From: Achromobacter spanius
GTDB lineage: Bacteria > Pseudomonadota > Gammaproteobacteria > Burkholderiales > Burkholderiaceae_B
NCBI RefSeq assembly: GCF_002812705.1
Contig: NZ_CP025030.1
Coordinates: 2,046,001 to 2,110,000 of the forward strand
DNA length: 64,000 bases
Reading direction: 5' to 3'
Part shown: piece by piece, positions 8,218-16,867 of the stretch
Numbering within the stretch: the stretch's first letter is position 1
Layout of the letters: each line of letters opens with the position of its first letter
Notes under the pieces: model-generated
What the model saw: the letters and a program-made list of their open reading frames with translations, nothing else
The model's database searches: none
Told to the model about the DNA's origin: nothing
Position numbers and translations under genes: made by a program

Positions 8218-9318
8218 ATGAGCAGCACTACGCATACCCCCACCGAAGCCATGCCGCCGCCCAGCACGCATGTGGGCGCCTGGGCGTGGCTGAAATCCCG
8301 CCTGTTCTCGTCGCCGCTGAACATCCTCATCACGGTACTGCTTGCGTGGTTCCTGTTGATGTCGGTGCCGGCGCTGCTTGAATGGGCGTTCTTCAAAGCC
8401 GACTTCAACGCGGCCAACGCCCAGGAATGCCGGGCCTCGGGTGGCGCCTGCTGGGCGTTCATCATCGAAAAGCACCGGCTGATCCTGTTCGGCACCTATC
8501 CGTTCGACGAGCAATGGCGGCCGCTGATCGCCACTTTCCTGCTGGTGGCCGTGATTGTGTGCAGCGGCATCCGCCGTTTCTGGAACTGGAAGCTGGCCGT
8601 CATCTGGGTCGTGGGCCTGACGGCGGTTGCGCTGTTGATGTGGGGCGGCGTGTTCGGCCTGACCTACGTGGAAAACGCACGCTGGGGCGGCCTGCCGCTG
8701 ACGCTGATCCTGTCCACGTTCGGTATTGCCTTCGCGTTCCCCATCGGCGTGCTGCTGGCCCTGGGCCGGCGCTCGAAGATGCCGGCTATCAAGGCGCTGT
8801 GCGTCGTGTACATCGAGCTGATCCGTGGCGTGCCGCTGATCAGCCTGCTGTTCATGTCGTCGGTGATGTTGCCGCTGTTCCTGCCGGAAGGCGTGTCCAT
8901 CGACAAGCTTCTGCGCGCGCAGATCGCCATCATCATGTTCGCCGCGGCCTACATCGCGGAAACGGTGCGCGGTGGCTTGCAGGCGATCCCGAAGGGGCAG
9001 TACGAAGGCGCGGATTCGCTGGGCCTGAAGTACTGGCAGCAGATGCGCAAGATCATCTTGCCGCAGGCGCTGAAGATCGTGATCCCGCCGCTGGTCAGCA
9101 TTTTCATCGCGCTGTTCAAGGACACCTCGCTGGTGGTCATCATCGGTATTTTCGACCTGACGCTGGCAGCCAAGGCGGCCCTGTCGGATGCGGCATGGCG
9201 CGGATTCGGCGTAGAGGCGTATCTGTTCATCTCGCTGATCTACTTCGTGTTCTGCTTTTCCATGTCCAAGTACAGCCAGGCGCTTGAAAAACGTCTTGCG
9301 ACGGATCACCAACGCTAG
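8218..9318 (+). CDS. aapM: General L-amino acid ABC transporter permease (AapM-like)
   Basis: This 366-residue partner permease has an N-terminal membrane segment near 40-60, a further pair near 105-145 and the HisMQ core from about 160 onward. The EAA loop is AETVRGGLQAIPKGQYEGADSLGL (about residues 245-268). It forms the heterodimeric channel with AapQ, moving amino acids across the inner membrane. It starts 1 bp after the aapQ stop, and aapP follows after 60 bp. An alternative name is BztC. The family is clear, but substrate breadth is inferred. Confidence 0.9.
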   Translation: MSSTTHTPTEAMPPPSTHVGAWAWLKSRLFSSPLNILITVLLAWFLLMSVPALLEWAFFKADFNAANAQECRASGGACWAFIIEKHRLILFGTYPFDEQWRPLIATFLLVAVIVCSGIRRFWNWKLAVIWVVGLTAVALLMWGGVFGLTYVENARWGGLPLTLILSTFGIAFAFPIGVLLALGRRSKMPAIKALCVVYIELIRGVPLISLLFMSSVMLPLFLPEGVSIDKLLRAQIAIIMFAAAYIAETVRGGLQAIPKGQYEGADSLGLKYWQQMRKIILPQALKIVIPPLVSIFIALFKDTSLVVIIGIFDLTLAAKAALSDAAWRGFGVEAYLFISLIYFVFCFSMSKYSQALEKRLATDHQR

Positions 9319-9378
9319 TCAATGGTGCGCGTCCGCCTGCCGGCGGGCGCGCACAGCGATATTTACGGGAGTACAGGC

Positions 9379-10119
9379 ATGTCGGATGCCATTATTCGTT
9401 TGCAGGACGTGAACAAGTGGTACGGCCAGTTCCACGTGTTGCGCAATATCAATCTGGACGTGGCGCAGGGTGAGCGCATTGTGGTGTGCGGCCCGTCGGG
9501 CTCGGGCAAATCCACGATGATCCGCTGCATCAATCGTCTGGAAGAGCACCAGAAGGGCCACATCATTGTCGATGGCACCGAGCTCACCAATGACTTGAAG
9601 CACATCGAGACGATCCGCAAGGACGTCGGCATGGTGTTCCAGCACTTCAACTTGTTCCCGCACCTGACGGTGCTGGAAAACCTGACGCTGGGACCCATGT
9701 GGGTGCTGAAGAAGCCGCGCGCGGAGGCCGAGGCCACGGCCATGAAATACCTGGAGCGCGTACGCATTCCGGAGCAGGCCAAGAAATTCCCCGGCCAGTT
9801 GTCGGGCGGCCAGCAGCAGCGCGTGGCCATTGCGCGGTCGTTGTGCATGAGCCCGAAGATCATGCTGTTTGATGAGCCGACGTCGGCGCTCGACCCCGAA
9901 ATGGTCAAGGAAGTGCTGGACGTGATGGTGACGCTGGCCCAGGAAAGCGGCATGACGATGATCTGCGTCACCCACGAAATGGGCTTCGCACGCAAAGTCG
10001 CCAACCGCGTCATCTTCATGGACCGCGGCGAAATCATCGAACAGAACACGCCCGACCAGTTCTTCGACAATCCGCAGAACGAACGGACTCAGCTTTTCCT
10101 GAGCCAGATCCTGCACTGA
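9379..10119 (+). CDS. aapP: General L-amino acid ABC transporter ATP-binding protein (AapP-like)
   Basis: This 246-residue ATPase has Walker [10 protein letters not shown] at residues 38-46, signature LSGGQQQR near 140-147 and Walker [15 protein letters not shown] near 159-172. It energises uptake through AapQM. The start at 9379 ([16 protein letters not shown]) is chosen because it fits the family and follows GGGAGT. An in-frame GTG-type start at 9322 would add 19 residues without family support. It is the last gene of the operon, with an intrinsic terminator directly downstream. Confidence 0.93.
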   Translation: MSDAIIRLQDVNKWYGQFHVLRNINLDVAQGERIVVCGPSGSGKSTMIRCINRLEEHQKGHIIVDGTELTNDLKHIETIRKDVGMVFQHFNLFPHLTVLENLTLGPMWVLKKPRAEAEATAMKYLERVRIPEQAKKFPGQLSGGQQQRVAIARSLCMSPKIMLFDEPTSALDPEMVKEVLDVMVTLAQESGMTMICVTHEMGFARKVANRVIFMDRGEIIEQNTPDQFFDNPQNERTQLFLSQILH

Positions 10120-10145
10120 TCCGTCAAGAACCGCCGTTTCGGCAA

Positions 10146-10194
10146 ACACCCCAAGGCTTGGATTGCGATCCGGGTGTTGGGGTGTGTTGTTTTT
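10146..10194 (+). terminator. Intrinsic terminator of the aap operon
   Basis: A 9-bp stem, ACACCCCAA at 10146-10154 with TTGGGGTGT at 10177-10185, is followed by GTTGTTTTT. It lies 26 bp after the aapP stop, in the right direction to end the aapJQMP message. Confidence 0.8.
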
Positions 10195-10347
10195 AGCGGG
10201 AGGAAGGTGCATCCGGGGGGAATGGGGCTGTCGTGGAGACAGACATGCAAATCCGAGCCCACGCCGCAAGGCTGATCGGCGCACGTGTGGCGCTGAAAGC
10301 CCCCTTACCCGAGCGAATATCGGGCCAATCTGGCGCGTATCCCTTTG

Positions 10348-10376
10348 TTACGCCAGCGCCTGGGCTGCGGTATGCT
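10348..10376 (+). promoter_or_regulatory. Candidate sigma-70 promoter of the Bug receptor gene
   Basis: TTACGC at 10348-10353 and TATGCT at 10371-10376 are separated by 17 bp, 38 bp ahead of the start codon at 10415. An AGGAG ribosome site lies at 10400-10404. The -10 box is only a partial match, so this is a prediction. Confidence 0.4.
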
Positions 10377-10414
10377 ACTGACCGCCATTGATCAGGATTG
10401 AGGAGAACAACATC

Positions 10415-11431
10415 ATGACGAATACCCCCCGCCGCGCGGTCCGCCGTGCCCTGTTGCAAGGCGCCGTGGCGCTTGCCGCCACCTTGCCTTTCGGCGCACC
10501 CGCGCTGGCCCAAGCCACTGACTTCCCGACCAAGCCGATCCGCTTTGTCGTGCCTTACCCGCCCGGCGGCCCGCTGGACACCATGGCCCGCATGCTGGCC
10601 GAAAAGGTGCGCGGTTCGCTCGGCCAACCCGTGATCGTGGAAAACCGGTCGGGCGCGGGCGGCAACATCGGCGCCGATCTGGTGGCCAAGGCGCCGGCCG
10701 ACGGCTACACGCTGGTCATGGGCGCGGTGGCCACGCACGCCATCAACCCCTGGCTGTTCGCCAACCTGCCTTACGACCCGGTCAAGGACTTCGCGCCCGT
10801 GACGATCGTGGCGGCGGTGCCGAACGTGCTGGTGATGAACAATGAATTCGCCGAGAAGAACAGCATCAAGACGCTGGCGGACCTGATCGCCTACGCGAAG
10901 AAGAATCCGGGCAAGCTGAACTACGGTTCGGGCGGCAACGGCAGCGCGGGCCATTTGTCGGGCGAATTGCTGAAGGCGCGCGCCGACATCAAGGTTGAAC
11001 ACATTCCTTATCAAGGCGCGGCGCCCGCGCAGTTGGCGTTGTTGTCGGGCCAGTCGGATTTCATGTTCGACAACCTGGCCGCATCGGCGCCCTTGATCAA
11101 GGAGGGCAAGGTCAAGGCGCTTGCCGTGACTACGGCCAAGCGTTCGTCGCTGCTGGCGGATGTGCCGACGGTTGAAGAATCGGGCATCAAGGGCTTTGAC
11201 CTGGGCACCTGGTTCGGCGTGTTCACGACCGGGGGCACGCCCGCGCCGGTGGTGGCAAAGCTGAACAAGGCCTACGCGGATGCGATGCAGCAACCGGACG
11301 TGAAGCAGCGCCTGTTGACGATGGGTTCGGAAGCCACGCCGATGACCCCGGAAGCGTTTGCCGAGTTCGTGAAGGGTGAAAAAGCGAAGTACCAGGAGAT
11401 TGTGAAGATCTCGGGGGCTAGCTTGAATTGA
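10415..11431 (+). CDS. Bug family periplasmic tripartite tricarboxylate receptor (TctC-like)
   Basis: This 338-residue exported protein has a signal peptide of about 32 residues with an Arg-rich start (MTNTPRRAVRRALLQG). It is followed by the Bug signature region PTKPIRFVVPYPPGGPLDTM and VENRSGAGGNIGADLVAKAPADGYT. Bug proteins bind small carboxylates or aromatic acids in the periplasm. They are greatly expanded in Alcaligenaceae, mostly without adjacent TctAB membrane partners, as here. AGGAG at 10400 supports the start at 10415 rather than the in-frame ATG at 10388. It is a single-gene unit after the aap terminator. The ligand is unknown. Confidence 0.88.
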   Translation: MTNTPRRAVRRALLQGAVALAATLPFGAPALAQATDFPTKPIRFVVPYPPGGPLDTMARMLAEKVRGSLGQPVIVENRSGAGGNIGADLVAKAPADGYTLVMGAVATHAINPWLFANLPYDPVKDFAPVTIVAAVPNVLVMNNEFAEKNSIKTLADLIAYAKKNPGKLNYGSGGNGSAGHLSGELLKARADIKVEHIPYQGAAPAQLALLSGQSDFMFDNLAASAPLIKEGKVKALAVTTAKRSSLLADVPTVEESGIKGFDLGTWFGVFTTGGTPAPVVAKLNKAYADAMQQPDVKQRLLTMGSEATPMTPEAFAEFVKGEKAKYQEIVKISGASLN

Positions 11432-11513
11432 GGGGTGGGGGCGCGCGGCATGCGGGAGTATGTGGCGGCTGCGTGAACATTTGGCGGCTCCGTGAACATT
11501 TGGCGGGTTGCCT

Positions 11514-11577
11514 GATGGGTTCGCGCGCTTGGCGGTGGGGTTCTTTTGGCGAGTCTGGCGCGCCACACCCATCCTAC
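11514..11577 (-). repeat. GATGGGT element, copy 1
   Basis: A copy of the 65-bp dispersed palindrome. It opens with GATGGGT at 11514-11520 and closes with ACCCATCCTAC ending at 11577. The inner GCGCG-type arms are present as CGCGCG and GGCGCGCC. It lies 82 bp after the Bug gene. Confidence 0.8.
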
Positions 11578-11631
11578 GTGCCGGCCGTCTCTTCTGGCGC
11601 GCCACACCTATCCTACGTGCCGGACGTCTCT
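11554..11631. repeat. 39-bp direct tandem duplication covering one end of a GATGGGT element
   Basis: Positions 11554-11592 and 11593-11631 are nearly identical, starting TCTGGCGCGCCACAC. They differ at two bases (C/T in the CCATCC core and C/A in CCGGCCG). The duplicated block includes the CCATCCTAC end of copy 1 plus 15 bp of flank. Confidence 0.75.
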
Positions 11632-11632
11632 T

Positions 11633-11697
11633 GTAGGATGGGTGTAGCGCGGCACGGTCCAGGCAAGAATGCCAACGCCGAACGCGCGGGACCCATC
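11633..11697 (+). repeat. GATGGGT element, copy 2
   Basis: It starts GTAGGATGGGTG at 11633 and ends ACCCATC at 11697. It faces copy 1, so the two GTAG ends point toward each other with the 39-bp duplication between them. Confidence 0.8.
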
Positions 11698-11736
11698 AAG
11701 CAGCGGTAGAAGCAGCATAGGCCCCACAATAGAACA

Positions 11737-11776
11737 AACAGCCGCCCGAGGTATTTATCGGGCGGCTGTTTTTTCT
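11737..11776 (+). terminator. Strong orphan intrinsic terminator
   Basis: A 13-bp stem pairs AACAGCCGCCCGA (11737-11749) with 11758-11770 around an 8-nt loop, and it runs into TTTTTT. It is one of the best terminators in the window, yet it lies 305 bp past the nearest plus-strand stop (Bug gene, 11431), beyond two repeat elements. It may end a long 3' UTR or an unannotated small RNA. Confidence 0.75.
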
Positions 11777-11805
11777 TGCGGTCCGCGCTGGGGCAGGCAT
11801 CGCCT

Positions 11806-11870
11806 GATGGGTTACGCGCGATTCACGCCTGTGTTCTTTTTACGGATCTGGCGCGCTCCACCCATCCTAC
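11806..11870 (-). repeat. GATGGGT element, copy 3
   Basis: It opens GATGGGTTACGCGCG at 11806 and closes CACCCATCCTAC at 11867-11870. The final CTAC is, on the minus strand, the GTAG that starts the 27-bp tandem units at the end of the receptor gene. Confidence 0.8.
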
Positions 11871-11947
11871 ATTTTGCTGTCTTCCGCACGCACCTACATT
11901 TTGCTATCTGCCGCATGCACCTACATTTTGCAGTTTGCCGCGTGCAC
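11867..11947 (-). repeat. Three 27-bp tandem units, each encoding a receptor C terminus plus stop codon
   Basis: Units begin at 11867, 11894 and 11921 and share CTACATTTTGC plus CCGC and GCAC. Read on the minus strand in the frame of the receptor gene they give VHAANCKM-stop, VHAADSKM-stop and VRAEDSKM-stop. The gene thus has three successive in-frame TAG stops, and the outermost unit is directly joined to element copy 3. Confidence 0.8.
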
Positions 11948-13096
11948 GTCTGTGTGATCGCGTGCCAGCACCTTTACGTTTTTGTAGATCAGCTTGCCGC
12001 TTGCGTCCGCTTCGATGTGCAGCAGGTACCAATCCTGGATCGGGTGCTGGTTCGGTCCGAATTTGAACTTTCCGCGCACGCTCGCAAAGTCTGCTTTGCG
12101 TAGCGCGGCGCGGAAGTCGTCTGCGCGGCCGGTAATGTCGCCGTTGACGGCTTTTAATGCCGACGCGATCAGATTCGCGGTGTCGTAGGCCTGTGCCGCA
12201 TACGCCGTGGGCGCGCGCTGATACGCCTTGGTGAAGGCCTCGACGAAATGCTTGTTCTGCGCGTTGTCCAGGTCCGCGCTCCATAGCGAACTCAGATAGA
12301 ACCCCTTGCCCGCCGTGCCTGTCGCAGCCAGCATGCGTTCGTCCATGGAATAGAGAGGTGTGATCATCTTGATCTTGTCCGACAGCCCCGAATTGGCGAA
12401 CTGCTTGGTCAGGTTGATGCCAGCGCCGCCCGGATGAAACTGGAAAATCGCATCGGGATTCAATGCGCGGATGCGGGCCAGTTCAACCGAGAAATCCGAC
12501 TGATCCAACTTCGTGTAGATCTCTTCAACGATGTCACCCTTGTACGCACGCTTGAAACCCGCCACGGCGTCGCGGCCGGCCTGGTAGTTGGGCGCCATCA
12601 CCGCCACGCGCTTCACACCCAATTCATTCGCGGCGATGCCGGCGGTGTCGGCGTACGAGTCGTTCTGGAAGGCGACCGCGAAGTAGTTCGGGTTGCAAGC
12701 CTTGCCCGCGTAGTTGGAGGGGCCGGCGTTCAGGCTGACGTAGAAACCGCCCGCGTTCAGCACCGTGGGGCCAACCGCCGCCATGACGTTTGAAAAGTTC
12801 ACGCCCGTGAAGAGACGCACGCCGTCCTGCACCATCCTGTCGGCGGTCTGCTTGGCGTTGGCGGGTTTGAGCGCGTCGTCTTCCACGCGCACATTGACCG
12901 GCACGCCGCCCAGTTTGCCGCCGCCTTCCTTGACGGCCAGCATGAAGGCGTCGCGCTCGTCTTCGCCGATGTAGCCGGCGGGCGTGGACAGCGTGCCGAT
13001 GAAGCCGATGTCCAGCGGCTTGCCCTGCGCGCCGGCGGCGCATGCCGTCAGCGCCAACGCCAGGGCGGCGGCGCCCCGTAGGATATGGCATGTCAT
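11921..13096 (-). CDS. Branched-chain amino acid type ABC substrate-binding protein (LivK-like), orphan
   Basis: This 391-residue periplasmic type I binding protein has an N-terminal signal that includes LTAC at residues 16-19, a possible lipobox. The mature start PLDIGFIGTLSTPAGYIGEDERDAF is typical of LivK/aromatic-acid receptors. AGGAG on the minus strand precedes the ATG at 13096. A longer frame reaching 13468 overlaps the hydroxylase gene and is rejected. It is the last gene of the gentisate cluster, 112 bp after the hydroxylase gene. No permease or ATPase gene is near, so the transporter partners must be elsewhere. A role in uptake of a hydroxybenzoate is inferred from context. Confidence 0.82.
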   Translation of the reverse strand: MTCHILRGAAALALALTACAAGAQGKPLDIGFIGTLSTPAGYIGEDERDAFMLAVKEGGGKLGGVPVNVRVEDDALKPANAKQTADRMVQDGVRLFTGVNFSNVMAAVGPTVLNAGGFYVSLNAGPSNYAGKACNPNYFAVAFQNDSYADTAGIAANELGVKRVAVMAPNYQAGRDAVAGFKRAYKGDIVEEIYTKLDQSDFSVELARIRALNPDAIFQFHPGGAGINLTKQFANSGLSDKIKMITPLYSMDERMLAATGTAGKGFYLSSLWSADLDNAQNKHFVEAFTKAYQRAPTAYAAQAYDTANLIASALKAVNGDITGRADDFRAALRKADFASVRGKFKFGPNQHPIQDWYLLHIEADASGKLIYKNVKVLARDHTDVHAANCKM

Positions 13097-13208
13097 GGTT
13101 GTCTCCTGTTGTGCTTCGGTCTTGTGCTGCTGTTGTTTGCCTGCACCCTGTGCTTGAATCCCGCTTCTTGAACCTGCGCTTCGGTATTGATGTCTTTGTA
13201 TTGAGTCC

Positions 13209-14435
13209 CTACATCGGCGCCAGGCAGCGTTCCACCTTCCAGCCGTACAGCCACTGCAACGCGTCGTAGAACTGTGACTGGCTGCGGCCCGTCCACAGCA
13301 TGTTGCGTACGGTGCGCTCCACGCCACGCGCGTGATACAGCCTGCCCATTTCCCGGGTGGACCAGACCACGCGCGCGCTGCGCGGAATGCGCACCGATTC
13401 ATACAGTCGGAACGCCGCTTCCAGGTCGTGCCCGCATTGGCGCACGGCTTCACCCAGCGTGACCGCATCTTCCAGCGCCATGCACGCGCCCTGCGCCATG
13501 TACTGCGTCATCGGATGCGCCGCGTCGCCCAACAAGGTGACGCGGCCCTGACCCCAGTGTTCGACGGGGTCGCGGTCAGCGGTGGCCCAGCGCTTCCATG
13601 AGGTGGGGCGGTCCAGCATCTGGTGCGGGCGCGGATGGATGCCATCGAAGTACGACAGCACCTCGGCCTTGCTGCCTTCGCGCACGCCCCATTGCTCTTC
13701 TTCGCGGCTGTGGAAGGTGACGACCAGGTTGTATTGCTGGCCGCCGCGCAGCGGGTAGTGCACCAGATGGCAGCGCGGCCCCGCCCACAGAACAGGCGCG
13801 TTGATGCGCAGTTCTTCGGGCATGTTCTCGCGTTCGACCACGGCGCGGTAGACCACGTGACCGGTCACGCGCGCGGGGTCGCCCACGATGCGTTCGCGGA
13901 TCACCGACTTCACGCCGTCCGCGCCCACCACAGCATCCGCGCGGTATCGTTCACCTTTCGTGTCCACCACTTCCACGCCTTGCCCGTCTTGCGACATGGC
14001 GGCGATCTGCGTCGACGTTCGAAAGCGGATCAACGGGTTCTGCTGCACGGCTTCAAGGATCGACAAATGAATGTCGGCGCGATGGATCACCGCATACGGG
14101 CCGCCAAAGCGCGCGCGAAACGCTTCGCCCGTGTCGATGCGCACCACCTCCTGCGCATCCACTGCGTCCATCATGATGATGTGGTCGGTGAACACCGCGC
14201 GCGTACGTGCCGTCTTACCCACGCCCAGCGCGTCCAGCGCCGCGAAGGCGTTGGGGCCAAGCTGGATGCCCGCGCCGATTTCACCGATGTGCGCGGCCTG
14301 CTCCAGCAATTGCACGGCGATGCCTTGTCGGGTCAGCGCCAGCGCGGCCGCCAGTCCGCCGATGCCGCCGCCAACCACGATGATGGAGCGTGTGGCGGGG
14401 GTTGTCGTTCCCGTTGTTGTCGAGGATGCATTCAT
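13209..14435 (-). CDS. 3-hydroxybenzoate 6-hydroxylase-like FAD monooxygenase
   Basis: This 408-residue group A flavin monooxygenase has the FAD motif GGGIGG at residues 22-27, VVGADGVKS near 168-176 and the GD motif LLGDAAHPMTQYMAQGACMALED near 300-322. The stretch EIGAGIQLGPNAFAALDALGVG is characteristic of 3-hydroxybenzoate 6-hydroxylases. These use NADH and O2 to make gentisate. Gentisate ring-cleavage genes in the same operon support the call. Salicylate-type hydroxylases are the closest alternative. The gene starts 19 bp after the upstream oxidoreductase stop, so the two are probably co-transcribed. Confidence 0.85.
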   Translation of the reverse strand: MNASSTTTGTTTPATRSIIVVGGGIGGLAAALALTRQGIAVQLLEQAAHIGEIGAGIQLGPNAFAALDALGVGKTARTRAVFTDHIIMMDAVDAQEVVRIDTGEAFRARFGGPYAVIHRADIHLSILEAVQQNPLIRFRTSTQIAAMSQDGQGVEVVDTKGERYRADAVVGADGVKSVIRERIVGDPARVTGHVVYRAVVERENMPEELRINAPVLWAGPRCHLVHYPLRGGQQYNLVVTFHSREEEQWGVREGSKAEVLSYFDGIHPRPHQMLDRPTSWKRWATADRDPVEHWGQGRVTLLGDAAHPMTQYMAQGACMALEDAVTLGEAVRQCGHDLEAAFRLYESVRIPRSARVVWSTREMGRLYHARGVERTVRNMLWTGRSQSQFYDALQWLYGWKVERCLAPM

Positions 14436-14454
14436 ATCAACATTCCGTGCCGGT

Positions 14455-15807
14455 TCATTCCTGGCCGCCCAGGAAGGCGCCCTGGCGAGTCAATTGCGCC
14501 TGCAAGGCCGCGATGGGAAGTTCGGCCGGCATGACGCCCGCGCGCAGCGCCATGGCTGCCGCCGTGCCCGCCGCTTCGCCCATCACAAAGCAACTGCCGC
14601 TGACGCGCGCGGCGGACTGGCCTTCATGCGTCATGGAGGCGCAGCGGCCCGCCACCAGCACGTTGTCGGCCACGCCAGGCCCGCGCTTGGGCACCATCAT
14701 CCGAAACGGAAGCTGGTTGTAGCCGCGAGATTCCGGAATAGGCGGCCAGGCCCATTTCACGTCGCCGGCCGTGTGCATTTCCAAGGGCCAGCCGTTCACG
14801 CCGATGCTGTCTTCAAAGTCGGCGCAGCCCAGCACGTGCTCTTTGGTCAGCATGGCTTCACCCACGATGCGGCGGGTTTCACGTATGCCAAGCTGCGGCG
14901 CGATGTCCAGCACATAGGCCTGTTCAAAGCCCGGCACCTTGGCGCGCAAGAAGGCCAGGTACTGCACGATCTGGCGGCGGCCTTCCAGTTCACCGGCGGA
15001 CAGAGATCCGACGTCGGTGCCGTCGGCCGCGCTGCCGTCGGCATTGGCCAGTTGGGTGACGTTCACTCGCCATTCGTAGTCGTGCTTTTGCGGGCGCACG
15101 ATGGCGCCGCGACGCGGGAACGTGAACTCGCCGCTGGCGGCGGCTTCGTCCATCAAGAGGGGAATGGTTTTCCAGGCTTCCTGCGCGCGCGCGCCGTCTA
15201 CGTTGCCGACCTTGAACATCAACGTGGGGTAGAGCATGTGGCCGTGTTCGTCGCCTTTCTCGAAGGGCAGGCCGCCCCATTGCGCGATGTCGCCATCGCC
15301 CGAGCAGTCGATGAAGACCCGGGCACGCACCGCGCAACGGCCAGACTTGGTCTCCAGGAACAAGACGTCGACGCGGCCTTGCGGATCGCGCGCCAGGCCC
15401 GTGGCCAAGGCATGGAACAGCACCTGCGCGCCGCTGTCCTGCACCATGCCGTCGGCCGCGCATTTGAAGGCGGAGATGTCATAGGCCTGGGCGTGGATCT
15501 TGCCCAGGATCAGGTGCGGGTCGTTCAAGCCGTCCATGGCGCGCATGCGGTCGAGCAGCTCGTCGGTCATGCCGTGCACCACCTGGCGGATGTTGCCGTG
15601 GATGTTGGCGTGCAGCCCGCAGAAATTGGACACGCCGGCCGCGGTGCCCATGCCGCCCAGAAAGCCGTAGCGTTCCACGAGCAGCACGCGCGCGCCGTTG
15701 CGGGCGGCGCTGGCGGCGGCCAGCACGCCAGCGGGGCCGCCGCCCAGCACCACGACGTCGAATTCGCCGTAGAGCGGCACTTGGCGGGCGGGTTCGGTAA
15801 TGAGCAT
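14455..15807 (-). CDS. FAD-dependent oxidoreductase of unknown substrate (FAD_oxidored family)
   Basis: This 450-residue protein has an FAD-binding Rossmann motif VVVLGGGPAG at residues 18-27, the conserved GFLGGMGTAAGVSNFCG segment near 55-71 and a C-terminal GRCASMTHEGQSAARVSG FAD-contact region. This matches the family of thiazole-synthase/HI0933-like FAD oxidoreductases often annotated only by cofactor. No membrane segment is seen. It lies between a Bug receptor and the 3-hydroxybenzoate hydroxylase in the gentisate operon, so a role in converting an aromatic or carboxylate precursor is possible. The reaction is not known. Confidence 0.75.
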   Translation of the reverse strand: MLITEPARQVPLYGEFDVVVLGGGPAGVLAAASAARNGARVLLVERYGFLGGMGTAAGVSNFCGLHANIHGNIRQVVHGMTDELLDRMRAMDGLNDPHLILGKIHAQAYDISAFKCAADGMVQDSGAQVLFHALATGLARDPQGRVDVLFLETKSGRCAVRARVFIDCSGDGDIAQWGGLPFEKGDEHGHMLYPTLMFKVGNVDGARAQEAWKTIPLLMDEAAASGEFTFPRRGAIVRPQKHDYEWRVNVTQLANADGSAADGTDVGSLSAGELEGRRQIVQYLAFLRAKVPGFEQAYVLDIAPQLGIRETRRIVGEAMLTKEHVLGCADFEDSIGVNGWPLEMHTAGDVKWAWPPIPESRGYNQLPFRMMVPKRGPGVADNVLVAGRCASMTHEGQSAARVSGSCFVMGEAAGTAAAMALRAGVMPAELPIAALQAQLTRQGAFLGGQE

Positions 15808-15838
15808 TGATGTCCTCCTTGCTTGTCTTGCGTGTGCC

Positions 15839-16867
15839 TTATTGCCCCTTGATGCCCAGCTTCTTGATCAAGGGCTCCCAGCGCTTGAGCTCGTCGTCCA
15901 TGTAGGCGCGGAACTCGGCGGGCGTGCTGCCCACGGGGTCCATGTACTGCGCTTGCAGGCGCTTGGCCACCTCGGGGTCGCGGATGGCCTGGATCAGTGC
16001 ATCGGACAATTTTTTCTGTATGTCGGCCGGCACCTTGGACGACACGACAAAACCGATCCACGCCGAGCCCTCAATACCCGATACGCCGGCTTCCGCCAGC
16101 GTCGGAATGTCGGGCAGCAGCGCGGACCGCTTGGATGAAGTCACGGCCAGCGCCTTCAAGCGCCCGTCCTTCACCATCGGCATGACGGCAATGGGCGGCA
16201 GCGCCGCAAACTGCGTATCGCCCGACAGCAGGGACGTCAGCGCGGCGGGCGACGACGGATAGGGCACGTGCGTGGCACGACCACCGATCTGTTGCAGCAT
16301 CAGCTCAACCGCCAGATGCGACACCGTGCCCGCGCCCGTCGACGGGAAGTTGTACTTGTCCGGATTCTTCTTCAGCGCGTCCAGCAACTGGCCCACGTTG
16401 GTGATGCCGGCCGACGCGGGCACAACCAGCACGTTGGGCTGATGCACGGCCAGCGTCAGCGGCGATAGATCAGTGGCGGGCGCGTAGGGCAGCTTGTCGA
16501 ACAGCAGCGTGTTGTTCACCAGCGGGCCGGTGATGGACACGCCGAAGGTGTAGCCGTCTGGCTTGGCGTTGGCGATGGCGTAGGTGCCGATGTTGCCGCT
16601 GGCGCCGGGCTTGTTCTCGATGACGATGGATTGTCCCAAGATGGCGCTGGCCTTTTCACCGACCACACGCGCCACCTGATCCGGGCTGGACCCGGGGCCG
16701 AACGGTACGACGGCTTTCAAGGGCTGTGACGGCCAGGCGTCGGCGGCGTGTGCGGCGGACAGCGGGGCGGCAAGCGGACCAATCACGGCCACGGCCAGCG
16801 TCAAGACGCGCGCCGCCAAGCTCAGGGGCCGTCCCAGGTGCCGCTTCAGGGGCGAAAACTCAGTCAT
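15839..16867 (-). CDS. Bug family periplasmic receptor in the gentisate operon
   Basis: This 342-residue exported protein has a signal peptide of about 42 residues (RVLTLAVAVIGPLAAPLSAAHA). It is followed by SQPLKAVVPFGPGSSPDQVARVVGEKA and IENKPGASGNIGTYAIANAKPDGYT, the Bug pattern. It should bind a carboxylate in the periplasm, and its operon position suggests 3-hydroxybenzoate, gentisate or a precursor. The start at 16867 overlaps the chorismate-mutase-like gene by 8 bp, implying translational coupling. A 5-residue longer start at 16882 is possible. No TctAB genes are nearby. Confidence 0.85.
   Translation of the reverse strand: MTEFSPLKRHLGRPLSLAARVLTLAVAVIGPLAAPLSAAHAADAWPSQPLKAVVPFGPGSSPDQVARVVGEKASAILGQSIVIENKPGASGNIGTYAIANAKPDGYTFGVSITGPLVNNTLLFDKLPYAPATDLSPLTLAVHQPNVLVVPASAGITNVGQLLDALKKNPDKYNFPSTGAGTVSHLAVELMLQQIGGRATHVPYPSSPAALTSLLSGDTQFAALPPIAVMPMVKDGRLKALAVTSSKRSALLPDIPTLAEAGVSGIEGSAWIGFVVSSKVPADIQKKLSDALIQAIRDPEVAKRLQAQYMDPVGSTPAEFRAYMDDELKRWEPLIKKLGIKGQ

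Noticed and set aside
13097..13468. N-terminal extension of the orphan receptor gene
   Set aside because: It overlaps the hydroxylase gene; the ATG at 13096 has AGGAG and a proper signal sequence.
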